A stretch of 64,000 bases of DNA from Chryseobacterium sp. MYb7. GTDB lineage: Bacteria; Bacteroidota; Bacteroidia; Flavobacteriales; Weeksellaceae. Location: contig NZ_PCOU01000027.1 of assembly GCF_002979455.1 (NCBI RefSeq), forward strand, positions 1 through 64,000, given 5' to 3'. The first letter of the stretch is position 1. Every line of letters starts with the position of its first letter. Of the stretch, positions 1 through 9,900 are shown in pieces. The translations under genes and the position numbers were made by a program. Below the pieces are notes generated by a model. It did not search any database, had not been told where the DNA came from, and saw only the letters and a list, made by a program, of their open reading frames with translations.

Positions 1-45
1 TAAATGTAATGAAAATAAAACAGTAAAACAAGTACTTTTATAACA

Positions 46-81
46 AAAAGAATCTGCCTCAGTTGTGAGACAGATTCTTTT
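46..81. terminator. Bidirectional stem-loop terminator
   Basis: Arms AAAAGAATCTG and CAGATTCTTTT enclose an inner CTCA/TGAG pairing, with A and T runs on both outer sides. It lies just downstream of the minus-strand XRE gene and fits an intrinsic terminator for it; it could also serve a plus-strand gene left of the window. Confidence 0.7.
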
Positions 82-95
82 ATATCTTAAACAAA

Positions 96-506
96 TTATC
101 TATTCTCAATCAACCTCTCCAGCCTCACCATCATCTCATCCTTCTCCTTCAGCATCCTTTCATAAAGTTCCATTTTCTCCTCATGTAATTTCTTAATTTC
201 TTCAATAGGATTTACATTAAAGGTAGGAGTATGGCCTGTGTTCAGGAAAGAACCATTATCAAACGTATTAGAAATAATATTCACCGCCTGCTCCTCATCA
301 AAATTCTGAAATGCTTCCACCGGAATTTTCAATACTTCAGAAATTCTTTTCAGCAAAGGGTCTTCAATAATTTCTTTCTGTTCCAGCAGAGAAACTTTCT
401 TCTGGTTCCAGTCGTCCCCAAGGTCAAGAGCCAATGCCTCCTGCTTGATGCCCAGCATTTCCCTGAATCGTTTTACATTGCGTCCCTGATGTATTGTATG
501 TTCCAT
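96..506 (-). CDS. XRE-family helix-turn-helix regulator
   Basis: Small cytoplasmic DNA-binding protein of 136 residues. Residues about 8-65 form a Cro/C1-type HTH (GRNVKRFREMLGIKQEALA followed by a recognition-helix region and an LLKRISEVLKIP tail), as in many Bacteroidota XRE proteins. Residues about 103-136 are a charged helix rich in E, K and M, probably a coiled coil for dimerisation. The target is not visible. It is transcribed away from the next gene, with a 285-bp shared upstream region, so it may regulate itself or that gene. Closed downstream by the hairpin at 46-81. Confidence 0.85.
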   Translation of the reverse strand: MEHTIHQGRNVKRFREMLGIKQEALALDLGDDWNQKKVSLLEQKEIIEDPLLKRISEVLKIPVEAFQNFDEEQAVNIISNTFDNGSFLNTGHTPTFNVNPIEEIKKLHEEKMELYERMLKEKDEMMVRLERLIENR

Positions 507-755
507 GATAAATCAACATTTATGAAGTTTTAAATATAGAAAAATATTTATAAAAACGCCTCTTAAAAACAGCTTAATTACAATCTCTCTTCTCCATACT
601 GATCCCCCCTTTCCTATTTCGCCATTTTCGTTTTTATTCCCTCTTTTTTTCTTCAAAAACCAAGAAAAAATAAACCCCATTATGCCGTTTTCATTTTCTG
701 ATGAACACGCCTTAAAAATCTTATAACACCCTATTTTTCTATGATTTACACTCCT

Positions 756-763
756 TATATTTG
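756..763 (+). promoter_or_regulatory. Bacteroidota -7 promoter box TATATTTG
   Basis: TATATTTG matches the flavobacterial TAnnTTTG consensus exactly and lies 28 bp before the ATG at 792. No clear TTG -33 element is seen at the usual spacing. The rest of 507-791 is AT-rich with T runs and no other recognisable feature. Confidence 0.5.
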
Positions 764-791
764 ATCATACAAACCCAAAAAGCACAATATT

Positions 792-1289
792 ATGGCACTA
801 GACAATTTAATCAGTATCAGCTTTACTGCTGAAGAACTTACTCAACTGGATCAGGCATTGCAAACTATTGAAACAGTGCTATCAGGAAAAACCATCAACC
901 TTACTCCGGAAGAAAGACAACAATACGGAAGTATTGCAGAACAGAACAAACTCTTCGTCAACAAAGCTAAAATCTACATGGAGCAATATCCCCAGTATGT
1001 TCCAAACTTTTTAGATAAGGTAGAATTCGATAAGGATTATCTGGGAAGAGAACAGGTAGAACAGCGCCTGCAAATCATGGACTCATTAACAGAACAGCTG
1101 TCTGATACTAAAGTTTTACTGGATCACGATAACTATCACAACGCTATCACCTTCTATAGAAACATGAAATTCCTTTCAGGAGAAAATGTTCCGGGAACGA
1201 ATGTTATTTATGAAGATCTGAAACAGTTTTTCGTAACTACAGCCCCTTCTACCCCTCCGGTAACTCCCCCTGATGATGTAAAAAACTAA
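792..1289 (+). CDS. Hypothetical cytoplasmic protein, 165 aa
   Basis: I do not recognise this family. The protein starts MALDNLISISFTAEEL, has no signal peptide or membrane segment, looks mostly helical (long stretches with regular leucine and glutamate spacing) and ends in a proline/threonine-rich tail (STPPVTPPDD). The start is supported by a TATATTTG promoter box 28 bp upstream, and the gene is closed by a strong hairpin at 1356-1381, so it looks like a single-gene unit. Function unknown. Confidence 0.75.
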   Translation: MALDNLISISFTAEELTQLDQALQTIETVLSGKTINLTPEERQQYGSIAEQNKLFVNKAKIYMEQYPQYVPNFLDKVEFDKDYLGREQVEQRLQIMDSLTEQLSDTKVLLDHDNYHNAITFYRNMKFLSGENVPGTNVIYEDLKQFFVTTAPSTPPVTPPDDVKN

Positions 1290-1355
1290 CGACAATTGGT
1301 TACACAAGTATCAGCAGGTGGTTCTAAAGTTCAAACACCTATTTCCATAAGTATC

Positions 1356-1381
1356 AATACCCCCTTCCCTAAGGGGGTATT
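1356..1381 (+). terminator. Intrinsic terminator
   Basis: Perfect 11-bp stem, AATACCCCCTT and AAGGGGGTATT, with a CCCT loop and a short T-rich tail. Sits 67 bp after the stop of the 165-aa gene. Confidence 0.85.
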
Positions 1382-1389
1382 ATTATTTA

Positions 1390-1933
1390 AAAACTGCCTG
1401 TAGGTATTAAGTGAAATGCCTCCGGCTTATTCTGAAATACCTACCGACACTTAACCAACTTGTTGCAGTTATTTCAAGACCGGTTTTTGATATATTGATA
1501 ACCTGTTTCAGGGGCTTATCTATCCGGCTGTTGATACTTAAGAAATACTGACTACCCCTTTTATACGTGTTTAGAGTAATTGTACAAAATTGTGGATTTA
1601 TCATCCCAGGCTTTATATATAGCTCAATCTTGGAAGCTTTATGTTATGTTTTTACGGAGTTTCTTTATGTCTCTATGCGTGTGATAAATTTTACATGCCT
1701 CAAAAGAAATAAAATACCTTTTGATTATAATGCGACATGTTCTGTCGCTGTTCTGAAATAGTTTTGCAATATGATAGATTAAGATAATTTAATATAAAAA
1801 CAAAACATATGAAAAAGTACATTCTATTGAGATAAAATAATATATCATAAAAATCATAGTTGAAATATGGGGTTTTTACGGAGTATATATTTCCCATATT
1901 AATAATATTTTTACACGTCAACAACACAAGCCT
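1390..1933. other. Intergenic region upstream of the RHS operon
   Basis: No credible gene; the short open frames here lack start context and family resemblance. It holds a small hairpin (GCGACA/TGTCGC, 1732-1747) and a 13-bp direct repeat, GTTTTTACGGAGT, at 1648-1660 and 1872-1884. The second copy is about 50 bp before the first gene of the operon, so it could be part of its control region. No exact TAnnTTTG box is placed convincingly. Confidence 0.5.
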
Positions 1934-3517
1934 ATGAAGAAAAATTATTTCTGTGCATTTACTTTATGCACAATCTTGAGTTTATCTGCTCAGGAAACGG
2001 ATGTAATATGGCAAAAAGACATCAAATCCTCTACTCAGGATTTTTTAAGCCAGGTTACCACTACAATAGATCAGCAGTATCTGATCACGGGAAGCTCAAT
2101 TCAGAGCGACCCTTCGACAGGCTCAGAATTAGCAGGCCAAAAACAAAACAATGGTTATGATTTTCACCTTGTAAAACTCAATCAGCAGGGAGAAGAAGTC
2201 TGGGAAAAATATTTCTCAGGGCAAAATCATGATTATTTATCTGCAACAGTTACCACACAGGATGGTGGATTTTTGTTAGCTGGAACCTCTTATTCAGGAA
2301 AAGGTCTGGATAAAAGGGATAATTCTAATGGCGGCTCAGACATTTGGTTAATCCGTATCAATGAATTTGGGGATGAATTATGGCAAAAAACGTTGGGAAG
2401 TTCTTCAGATGAAGAAGCCAGAGCAGTAATTCAAACGACAGATTTAGGGTTCTTTGTTTCAGGTAATGTACAAAATGCTGCAAAAGGTCACGGCTCAAAA
2501 GATATCTTCATTACCAAATTAGATAAAGACGGAAAAGAATCGTCGCAATTGATTTTAGGTGGAAAAGGTTTGGATGAGGTGGAAAAGATGATTCCAACCC
2601 GTGATGGAGGTGCACTACTTGGAGCATATTCCCGAAGCAATGCAGGAGGTACAAAGAATACAGAAAATTATGGAGAAGGTGATTTTTGGGTAGTAAAGCT
2701 TTCCAAGGAAAACAAAGTGGAATGGGAAAAGAACTTTGGAGGAAAAGCAGATGATCATATCAGAACCCTGGCTTTGACTTCAAACGGATTCATCATCGGA
2801 GGAGAATCCAGATCAGAAAGATCAGGAAATAAAACAGTAGGCATTGAAGAAGGAACAGATCTTTGGCTGATTTCTTTAAATGAAAGAGGAAATGAACAGT
2901 GGCAGAAATCCTACAACTTCAAAAACAGAGATATTCTGATGGGAATGAGCGTACTTCATTCGGCTGACGACAAATCTTCTAAAGGTATTCTTTTAGGTGG
3001 TTACACACAGGCTGAAGGGAGAATACAAACCGATGATGAAACTTTCTGGATGTTATACCTTGATCAAAATGGAAATGAGCAGTGGCGAAAGCATATAACA
3101 GGAGAATCCAGACAAAAAGAAGAAAGACTTTCAGATTTGAAACTGAACAGAGATGGTTCAATTGTACTAGCCGGAACCAGTGCTACGGAATTAGGAAAAG
3201 AAAACTGGAAGATTGTGAAACTGGGTGACAAGCAAGTTGATCAGTTAATTGAAAAATATGACATCAAAATCTACCCCAACCCTGTTTCTGATTATGCCTA
3301 CGTAGAAATAGGATTTGATCCTTCGACTGGCTCAGGACAGGCTTTCAAAGAGGCAGATATTGTTTTGTATGATATGAGCGGAAGACAGCTTCAGAATCTT
3401 AAAACCAAAAACAAAGTCACAAAGATTAATACCCAGGCTCTTGTGCAGGGAGCGTATCTGGTAACTATCAAAACCGATACGAATAAAACGGCTAACGCCA
3501 AATTAATTAAGAAATAA
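1934..3517 (+). CDS. T9SS type A sorting-domain protein with propeller-like repeats
   Basis: Secreted protein of 527 residues. A Sec signal peptide covers residues 1-20 (ending LSLSAQ). The middle holds about six or seven repeats of roughly 55-60 residues with the pattern W-x-K-xx-G-G-x-x-x-D ... D-G-G-xx-x-x-G, typical of beta-propeller-like secreted proteins. The last 80 residues are a type A C-terminal sorting domain (IYPNPVSDYAYVEI, VLYDMSGRQLQ, GAYLVTIKT, final KLIKK), which directs export by the type IX system and attachment to the cell surface. First gene of a tight operon with the RHS genes (7-bp gap). Two copies of a dispersed short repeat are read in frame inside it. Confidence 0.85.
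   Translation: MKKNYFCAFTLCTILSLSAQETDVIWQKDIKSSTQDFLSQVTTTIDQQYLITGSSIQSDPSTGSELAGQKQNNGYDFHLVKLNQQGEEVWEKYFSGQNHDYLSATVTTQDGGFLLAGTSYSGKGLDKRDNSNGGSDIWLIRINEFGDELWQKTLGSSSDEEARAVIQTTDLGFFVSGNVQNAAKGHGSKDIFITKLDKDGKESSQLILGGKGLDEVEKMIPTRDGGALLGAYSRSNAGGTKNTENYGEGDFWVVKLSKENKVEWEKNFGGKADDHIRTLALTSNGFIIGGESRSERSGNKTVGIEEGTDLWLISLNERGNEQWQKSYNFKNRDILMGMSVLHSADDKSSKGILLGGYTQAEGRIQTDDETFWMLYLDQNGNEQWRKHITGESRQKEERLSDLKLNRDGSIVLAGTSATELGKENWKIVKLGDKQVDQLIEKYDIKIYPNPVSDYAYVEIGFDPSTGSGQAFKEADIVLYDMSGRQLQNLKTKNKVTKINTQALVQGAYLVTIKTDTNKTANAKLIKK
2108..2126 (+). repeat. In-frame dispersed repeat, copy 1
   Basis: Core CCTTCGACAGGCTCAG is nearly identical to the copy at 3317-3341 and is translated as DPSTGSE in a loop of the T9SS-sorted protein. 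Confidence 0.6.
3317..3341 (+). repeat. In-frame dispersed repeat, copy 2
   Basis: Core CCTTCGACTGGCTCAGGACA, translated DPSTGSGQA, interrupts the sorting domain between beta strands (after YVEIGF). The flanking sequence reads as normal sorting domain, so this looks like an insertion tolerated in a loop. Confidence 0.65.
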
Positions 3518-3524
3518 AAACGCA

Positions 3525-6500
3525 ATGAAAAGAAATATTACAAGCTTATTCTTTTGCTTGTCTATGGGTGTGGCTCTCGCGCAAACTACCGGCAGCAAAC
3601 AGTCAACACTACCCAATATTATTCCTCCATCTGCTGAATCCTATAAACTGGGAGCATTTGGAAATCTTCCGGTAAGCCTTTTCACAGGGAATGCCAATGT
3701 AGATATTCCTGTAACATCTTTTGCAACTGAGAATATTAATATTCCCATCAGGCTCAATTATTTCTCTAATGGAATCAAAGTAGACGATATGAACGGCTCT
3801 ACGGGACTTGGTTGGAATCTTATTTCAGGAGGTGTAATAACCAGGGTAATAAGAGATATGCCTGATGAAGACCATCAGAGTAGTATTGTGATCCCCACTA
3901 ATATTGATGAGCTTGGCGTCAATCATCCAACAGTCATGCAGTTCTTTCAGGATGCCTCTCTTGATGGTGTAGATACGGAGCAGGATTTGTATATGGCTAG
4001 TTTTGGAGGGATGCAGATTAAATTTGTCTTTGACAAAAAAGGAATTCCTGTTATTTATTCCCAGAAAGATGTGGTCATTGAAGGAACCAGCGGAGGAAAT
4101 TCCTTTACCATAACAGTAGATGATGGAACCAAATATTACTTTACAGATAAGGAAACCACCTCCAATCGTACTGCAGGAGATGGGCACTCCCTGATATCCA
4201 TTTCTACTACAGCCTGGTACTTGACAAAAATAGAAGACATAACCAGTGGAGAAATGGTATTTATTGAGAATGTAGATGGTGGGTATACGGGTACGATGAG
4301 CCAATCCCAAACCTTGTCTTATACCACGCCCAATGGTGGAGCTATGTATTCCTCCTGTGGCAACCCGGCATTTATCCGATATCCTCAGGTAAGTGAGCTC
4401 ATCAGCCATAACCAGACTGTTACCGGAAAACAGATCAAAAGAATTTATAGTAACAACCCTTCCTATGGAGAAATTATTTTCGATTATCTGCAATCGGGAG
4501 GCAGCAGTGACTATAAGAGATTACAGAAGGTTACAAAAAAGGTTAATGGCAGTATTATTAATGATGTTACCCTCAATTACAATCTTACCGCTAATAACCG
4601 CTTGTTTCTTACTTCCGTCGTAGACAGTGTTTTAAATACTACCTATGGATTTGAGTACAACCTGCCGGATGTATTTCCCCAAAGACTCGCCTTTAGCAGG
4701 GATAGTTGGGGATATTATAACGGAAATACCTCCAATACGAATCTGATCCCTTACAAGGAGGATGTGTTAATGTGGAGTTCATATCCCAGTTCATCCCAGT
4801 CGGTTGTTCCGCAAGAAGCTGCAATTGGAATACTTAAAAAAATTATTTATCCCACTAAAGGATCTACCGAGTTTACCTATGAAAATAATACCGCGATTGA
4901 GCAAAATGTAATGCTCAGTCCATCGGAAAGAACAGGAACTCAGATTAAAGCCACGGCCGATGATAATAATGGTCATGTTGAGAATACGGTAGTTTTTACA
5001 CCGCTTCGAACAGAAGACATCACTCTGGGAGGAAGTGCCCAGTTTAATAATGCTTGTGACCCTGCCGAGCAGGTTACCGGGAAACACAGGGCAATTGTTT
5101 CACTATTAAAGTCTAATGGCCAGGCTGTCCCATTATTTTTTAAAACTCCTACCGGGATTGTTACCAGTGCTGGTAATTCGGTTACTTTTCCAACTAATAA
5201 TGGAGCCGGACTTTTTGCCCATGTTCAGAAAGATGAACCTTTAACCCTTAAACTTTGGACGCTCTTTGTTTGTACACGTTCTACAGCATCAGCAAGCTAT
5301 ACCACTAAAGAGGCTGTTTATGGAGACAAAGAAGTACCAATTGGAGGCTTAAGAATAGCTAAGATTGTAGACACTTCAGAAAATGGTGTGGCATCTACAA
5401 GAAAGTTTGTTTACCGCGATTTGAATGAGCAATATACAGAAGCAGTTGTACTAAGACCTCCTGCGTTTGAGGAACAGCTCAAGTTTACAAGAACCTGTTA
5501 TACAAATCCTCCCGCAGGAAATATTGGTGGGCCAGTTCCTAATGGGGTTGAAAGGTTTCCTTACACGATGATTACTTCTACTAATATCAATCAGTTATTT
5601 GCCACCCATCCCAATGTATTTTATAAAACCGTTCAGGAGATTGTAGAGGGAAAATCGAATATTATTCATAAATATTCTGTTGCTTCTGACGATTTTGGAA
5701 AAGTTCTCCGTGGAGATAATATCCGCAACTCTGTATGGACGAATTTGGGTTGGAATAATGGGCGGGAAATTTCGACTCAATATCTTGATGCAGGAGGAAG
5801 CTTGATGCGTACCGTTGAAATGAACTACGAGGAAGACAACAGCAGAAAATACCAGGTAGATGGCTATTCTATCCGAAAGAATTATGAAAATCCAACCCCG
5901 AAGAATGTTACTTATACCTGCAGCGCTGAAGATATCACAAAAATGGTTCCATTTACCTATTGTACTGCCTATCATCAACATTTTTATCCCAGTGTCTTTT
6001 CTGAAAACTGTCAGGCCATTGGAGCCAATAATGTGACAGATTATTATAAGGCAAGATGCTATGGTAAGAATGTAGGTGAAGTTATCACCTATGAAGAGCA
6101 ATTGGATAATCTGGATATTATGCAGTATAAAAACATTTCTCATTTCGAATACCTAAAGTCTCAGAAAACAACAGACTATCTGAATGGAAATGCAATGAAA
6201 ACAGAAACCCAGTATTTCTACAATAATCCAAAACATACTCAGCTGACCAATCAGAAAACCATATTCCCCGATCTGTCGACAGCAGAAAAAACGTTTCAAT
6301 ATGCCTATGAGAAAGGCAACCAGCTGTTGATCAGTAAGAATATGGTAGGTCTTCCACTAGAAACAAAGTCGCAGCAAACAGTAGATAATATCACTAAAGT
6401 AACATCGCGTGAAGAAACTGTTTATCCTACTGCTCTACCTCATGCGATTACCGGAAATTTAGTGCTTCCATTATCTGAATATTCTTATGATACCCTGAAT

Positions 6501-6956
6501 CCAGCTATTTCTTCTAAAGATGTCTCTTATGATAAATATGATGACAGGGGAAATATTCTTCAATACAGAGAAAAAGATGGAACTCCGGTAAGTATTGTTT
6601 GGGGATACAACAAAACAAGACCTATTGCAAAAATTGTTGGGGCTTCTTACTATACTGATGTTGAAGGGTTGATTGCTAATATTGTGGCTAAATCCAATGA
6701 AGATGCAGCAGATCCTACCAAAGAAGCCGAACTTCTGCAGGCTCTTGATGCCTTTCAGCCCATTGGAATGGTAACTAAGTATACTTATGATCCATTGGTG
6801 GGGGTAACTACAATAACACAACCATCAGGAGTTAGGGAACTCTATGTGTATGACAGTGCCAATCGATTGAAGCAAATCCAGGTAAGGGAAAGAGACAATG
6901 CCGGGAATTACAGCTATAAGGTAGTCAAGGAATTTAAGTATAACTATAAACAGTAA
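3525..6956 (+). CDS. Large secreted RHS-repeat protein (N-terminal shell partner)
   Basis: 1143 residues with a Sec signal peptide (residues 1-19, ending GVALAQ). The start of the mature protein (LGAFGNLPVSLFTGNANVDI, then STGLGWNLISGGVITR) resembles the opening of SpvB/RHS-type shell proteins of Bacteroidota. YD-type RHS repeats appear towards the C-terminus (YDDRGNILQYREKDG, YDPLVGVTTITQPSG, YDSANRLKQIQVRE). It has no RHS core motif and no toxin tip, so it probably forms part of the hollow shell while the next gene supplies the rest. It lies 7 bp after the T9SS protein and 6 bp before the next gene, so all three are surely co-transcribed. No T9SS sorting domain is visible at its own end. 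Confidence 0.85.
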   Translation: MKRNITSLFFCLSMGVALAQTTGSKQSTLPNIIPPSAESYKLGAFGNLPVSLFTGNANVDIPVTSFATENINIPIRLNYFSNGIKVDDMNGSTGLGWNLISGGVITRVIRDMPDEDHQSSIVIPTNIDELGVNHPTVMQFFQDASLDGVDTEQDLYMASFGGMQIKFVFDKKGIPVIYSQKDVVIEGTSGGNSFTITVDDGTKYYFTDKETTSNRTAGDGHSLISISTTAWYLTKIEDITSGEMVFIENVDGGYTGTMSQSQTLSYTTPNGGAMYSSCGNPAFIRYPQVSELISHNQTVTGKQIKRIYSNNPSYGEIIFDYLQSGGSSDYKRLQKVTKKVNGSIINDVTLNYNLTANNRLFLTSVVDSVLNTTYGFEYNLPDVFPQRLAFSRDSWGYYNGNTSNTNLIPYKEDVLMWSSYPSSSQSVVPQEAAIGILKKIIYPTKGSTEFTYENNTAIEQNVMLSPSERTGTQIKATADDNNGHVENTVVFTPLRTEDITLGGSAQFNNACDPAEQVTGKHRAIVSLLKSNGQAVPLFFKTPTGIVTSAGNSVTFPTNNGAGLFAHVQKDEPLTLKLWTLFVCTRSTASASYTTKEAVYGDKEVPIGGLRIAKIVDTSENGVASTRKFVYRDLNEQYTEAVVLRPPAFEEQLKFTRTCYTNPPAGNIGGPVPNGVERFPYTMITSTNINQLFATHPNVFYKTVQEIVEGKSNIIHKYSVASDDFGKVLRGDNIRNSVWTNLGWNNGREISTQYLDAGGSLMRTVEMNYEEDNSRKYQVDGYSIRKNYENPTPKNVTYTCSAEDITKMVPFTYCTAYHQHFYPSVFSENCQAIGANNVTDYYKARCYGKNVGEVITYEEQLDNLDIMQYKNISHFEYLKSQKTTDYLNGNAMKTETQYFYNNPKHTQLTNQKTIFPDLSTAEKTFQYAYEKGNQLLISKNMVGLPLETKSQQTVDNITKVTSREETVYPTALPHAITGNLVLPLSEYSYDTLNPAISSKDVSYDKYDDRGNILQYREKDGTPVSIVWGYNKTRPIAKIVGASYYTDVEGLIANIVAKSNEDAADPTKEAELLQALDAFQPIGMVTKYTYDPLVGVTTITQPSGVRELYVYDSANRLKQIQVRERDNAGNYSYKVVKEFKYNYKQ

Positions 6957-6962
6957 ACACAA

Positions 6963-9900
6963 ATGAAAAAAATACAATTATTAGGTCTGCTGTTTACAGC
7001 GATGACGACCTATGCACAAAGTACAACAGAAAATTTTGTACAATCTAAAACATGCCTAAGCGGTGACTGTACTAAGAAAACAGAGGCGATCACTTATTTT
7101 GATGGATTGGGAAGACCCAAGCAGATTATTAATGTAAAAGCTACCACTACAGGAAAAGACCTGGTTACCCCTATCACTTATGACGGATTTGGAAGACAAG
7201 TCAAGGAAATTTTTCCGGTTCCTGCAAATACCCTCAATTCAGCGATTCATACCGGAATTGTAAATGAAAGTACAGCTAATTCTTATTATGGTGCAGCCAA
7301 TGCCTACACGGAAAAAGAGATAGAAAATTCTCCATTAGACAGAGTATTACAATTAGCCCAGGCAGGTGATCCATGGAAAATAGGTAGTGGACATACGCAG
7401 AAATATAAATATGAGACAAATAGCTCCAGTGACATCTATAAATATGTTACCAGTACCACAACACAGGGTGGAATCACAAAAAGTAGTTTGAGTTTAGCAC
7501 CAGGTGAAACTTACACAGCAGGTACATTATATAAAAATACAGTAAAAGATGAAGATGGAAATGAGGTTGTGGAATTTAGAAATGCTAAAGACCAGATACT
7601 GCTTCTTAGAAAAATTCTGGATGCCGATACTCATATTGACACCTACTATATATATAATGAATATGATCAGTTAGCCTTTATACTTCCTCCCAAGGCTATT
7701 CATAAGCCCATCACAGAAGAGCTGCTCAATACCCTTTGTTACCAGTACCGATATGATGGATTCGGCAGGCAAGTCGAGAAAAGACTACCCGGAAGAGATG
7801 ATTGGGAATCTGTGGTGTATGATGCCACTGACCGTCCAATACTTACTCAGGACGTGAACCTTAAAAACAAAGGGAAGTGGCTGATGACCAAGTATGATGC
7901 CTTTGGGCGTGTTGCCTATACTGGAACATTCAGCAGTAATGAGAGTAGAAGCGTAATTCAGAATCAGATTGCAAATCTTGTGATTTATGATGCCCCGAGT
8001 TCAGCAGGCTTTTTCAGGAACGGTATAAACATTTATTATACAGCTGTATATTTTATCCCTGAAAGTATTCTTTCCGTTAATTATTATGACACTTACCCAA
8101 GGGACGCTAAAGAATTCCCACCTGCAAAAATCCAGAATCAGTATGTTGTTAATGAAGATAAAGCAGTTAACGGAGGTGTAAGTACCCAAGGTTTGCCCAC
8201 AGCTTCTTATGTGAAAAATATTGAGGATGATAATTGGACAAAAACCTATTTCTATTACAATACCAAAGGAGAAAAAGTAGCTGAAAAAAGCTGGAACCAT
8301 TTAGGAGGCTATACCAAAAAGGAGTTTCTGGTTGACTTCTCTGGCGCTATGAATGAAAGCTATACCTATCACAAAAAGGGGGCTTCTGACGCTGAGGTTC
8401 TTATCAAAGAAAGATTTGTATATGATGACCAGAAAAGACTGCTGAAGCACTATCATAAGGTGAACAATTTAATAGAAGAACTTCTTGTAGAAAACACCTA
8501 CAATGACCTTGGGCAGCTTACTAATAAAAAGACAGGAAATACTACGGGTACTCCTTTGCAGTCAATAGACCATGTATATAATATCCGTGGATGGCTTACC
8601 AAAGTAAATGATCCTACGAGTTTAAACGGGAAGCTTTTTGCCTATGAGATTAAATACCATAATCCTGTATATTCAACAGTTTCTACAGGAAAGTACAATG
8701 GAAATATTGCAGAATTAGACTGGCAGGCAGCAGATGGCAGACCGTTTAGCAGGTTTAATTACCAGTATGATGCTTTAGACCGACTAAAAAATGGGATTTA
8801 TTCCGAGCCTAATGTAACGGTTCCAATGAATGATTACTACAATGAATCTCTGACTTATGATGTAAACGGAAATATCCAAACCCTGAAAAGAAATAGATTA
8901 TTGCAGTATTTTGGAGTACAGCAAATGGATGACCTTTCTTATACTTATGATGGGAACAGGCTCACCTCAGTAACGGATACTTCAGGTAATTATGGTGGTT
9001 ATCCGGATACCTCTGGGAATCCTATCCCATATGATGGTAACGGGAATATGACCAGTCATATTGATAGAGGGATTCGACAGATTGCATACAATTACCTTAA
9101 TCTGCCTAATTATTTAAAATTCGATCAGGATTATGTTTCCCATGATACTGGAGTTTACAAAAAAGTGAACACAACATACCTGTATAATGCGGCGGGAACT
9201 AAACTCAGAAAAGTTTATACCTATGGATCAGGCAGGGGACAGATGGAAACCGTAGACAAAACTGATTACCTCGATGGATTCCAGTACTCCAATGATGTGT
9301 TAAATTTTGTGCCTACCTCAGAGGGATATTATGATTTCGTTCAAAATAAGTATATTTACAATTATACAGATCATCAGGGTAACATCAGAATTGCGTATTA
9401 TAAAGATGCTTCCGGAAATGTGAAAGTGGACAGGACTACCAATTATTATCCTTTCGGACTTGAATTTGGAGATTATTTAGGAACTTCATTTTCAATTTCT
9501 CCAAACTATAAATACTCCACTCAAGGAAAAGAGAAACAGCAGGAGACAGGATGGAGTGATTATGGAGCCAGAATGTATATGTCAGATATTGGACGATGGG
9601 GAGTACTAGATCCATTAACTGAAAAATTTGCAGGAGTTTCGCCTTATAATTATGTGCTAAATAACCCGCTTCGGTACGTTGATCCTGATGGTAACAAACC
9701 GGTTGATTGGGTTTTAGAAAACATTAATGGCGTTTCAAAATGGACATATATGGCAAGTGTAAAGACCGTTTCTCAAGCTAAAGCAGCAGGAATTAAAGAC
9801 GCAGCTGCTGTTTATTCTTATGCTAATATATCTGGACAAGGATTTATGGGCACTGGAAAATATAGTTATTCATTAAATCAAGATGGCTCTGTAACAGATA

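Noticed and set aside
1567-1927. Short overlapping open frames upstream of the RHS operon
   Set aside because: No start signals, AT-rich chance frames in a regulatory region.
3825-6821. Several long open frames antisense to the RHS gene
   Set aside because: They are mirror frames of a long repetitive coding region, with no start context or family features.
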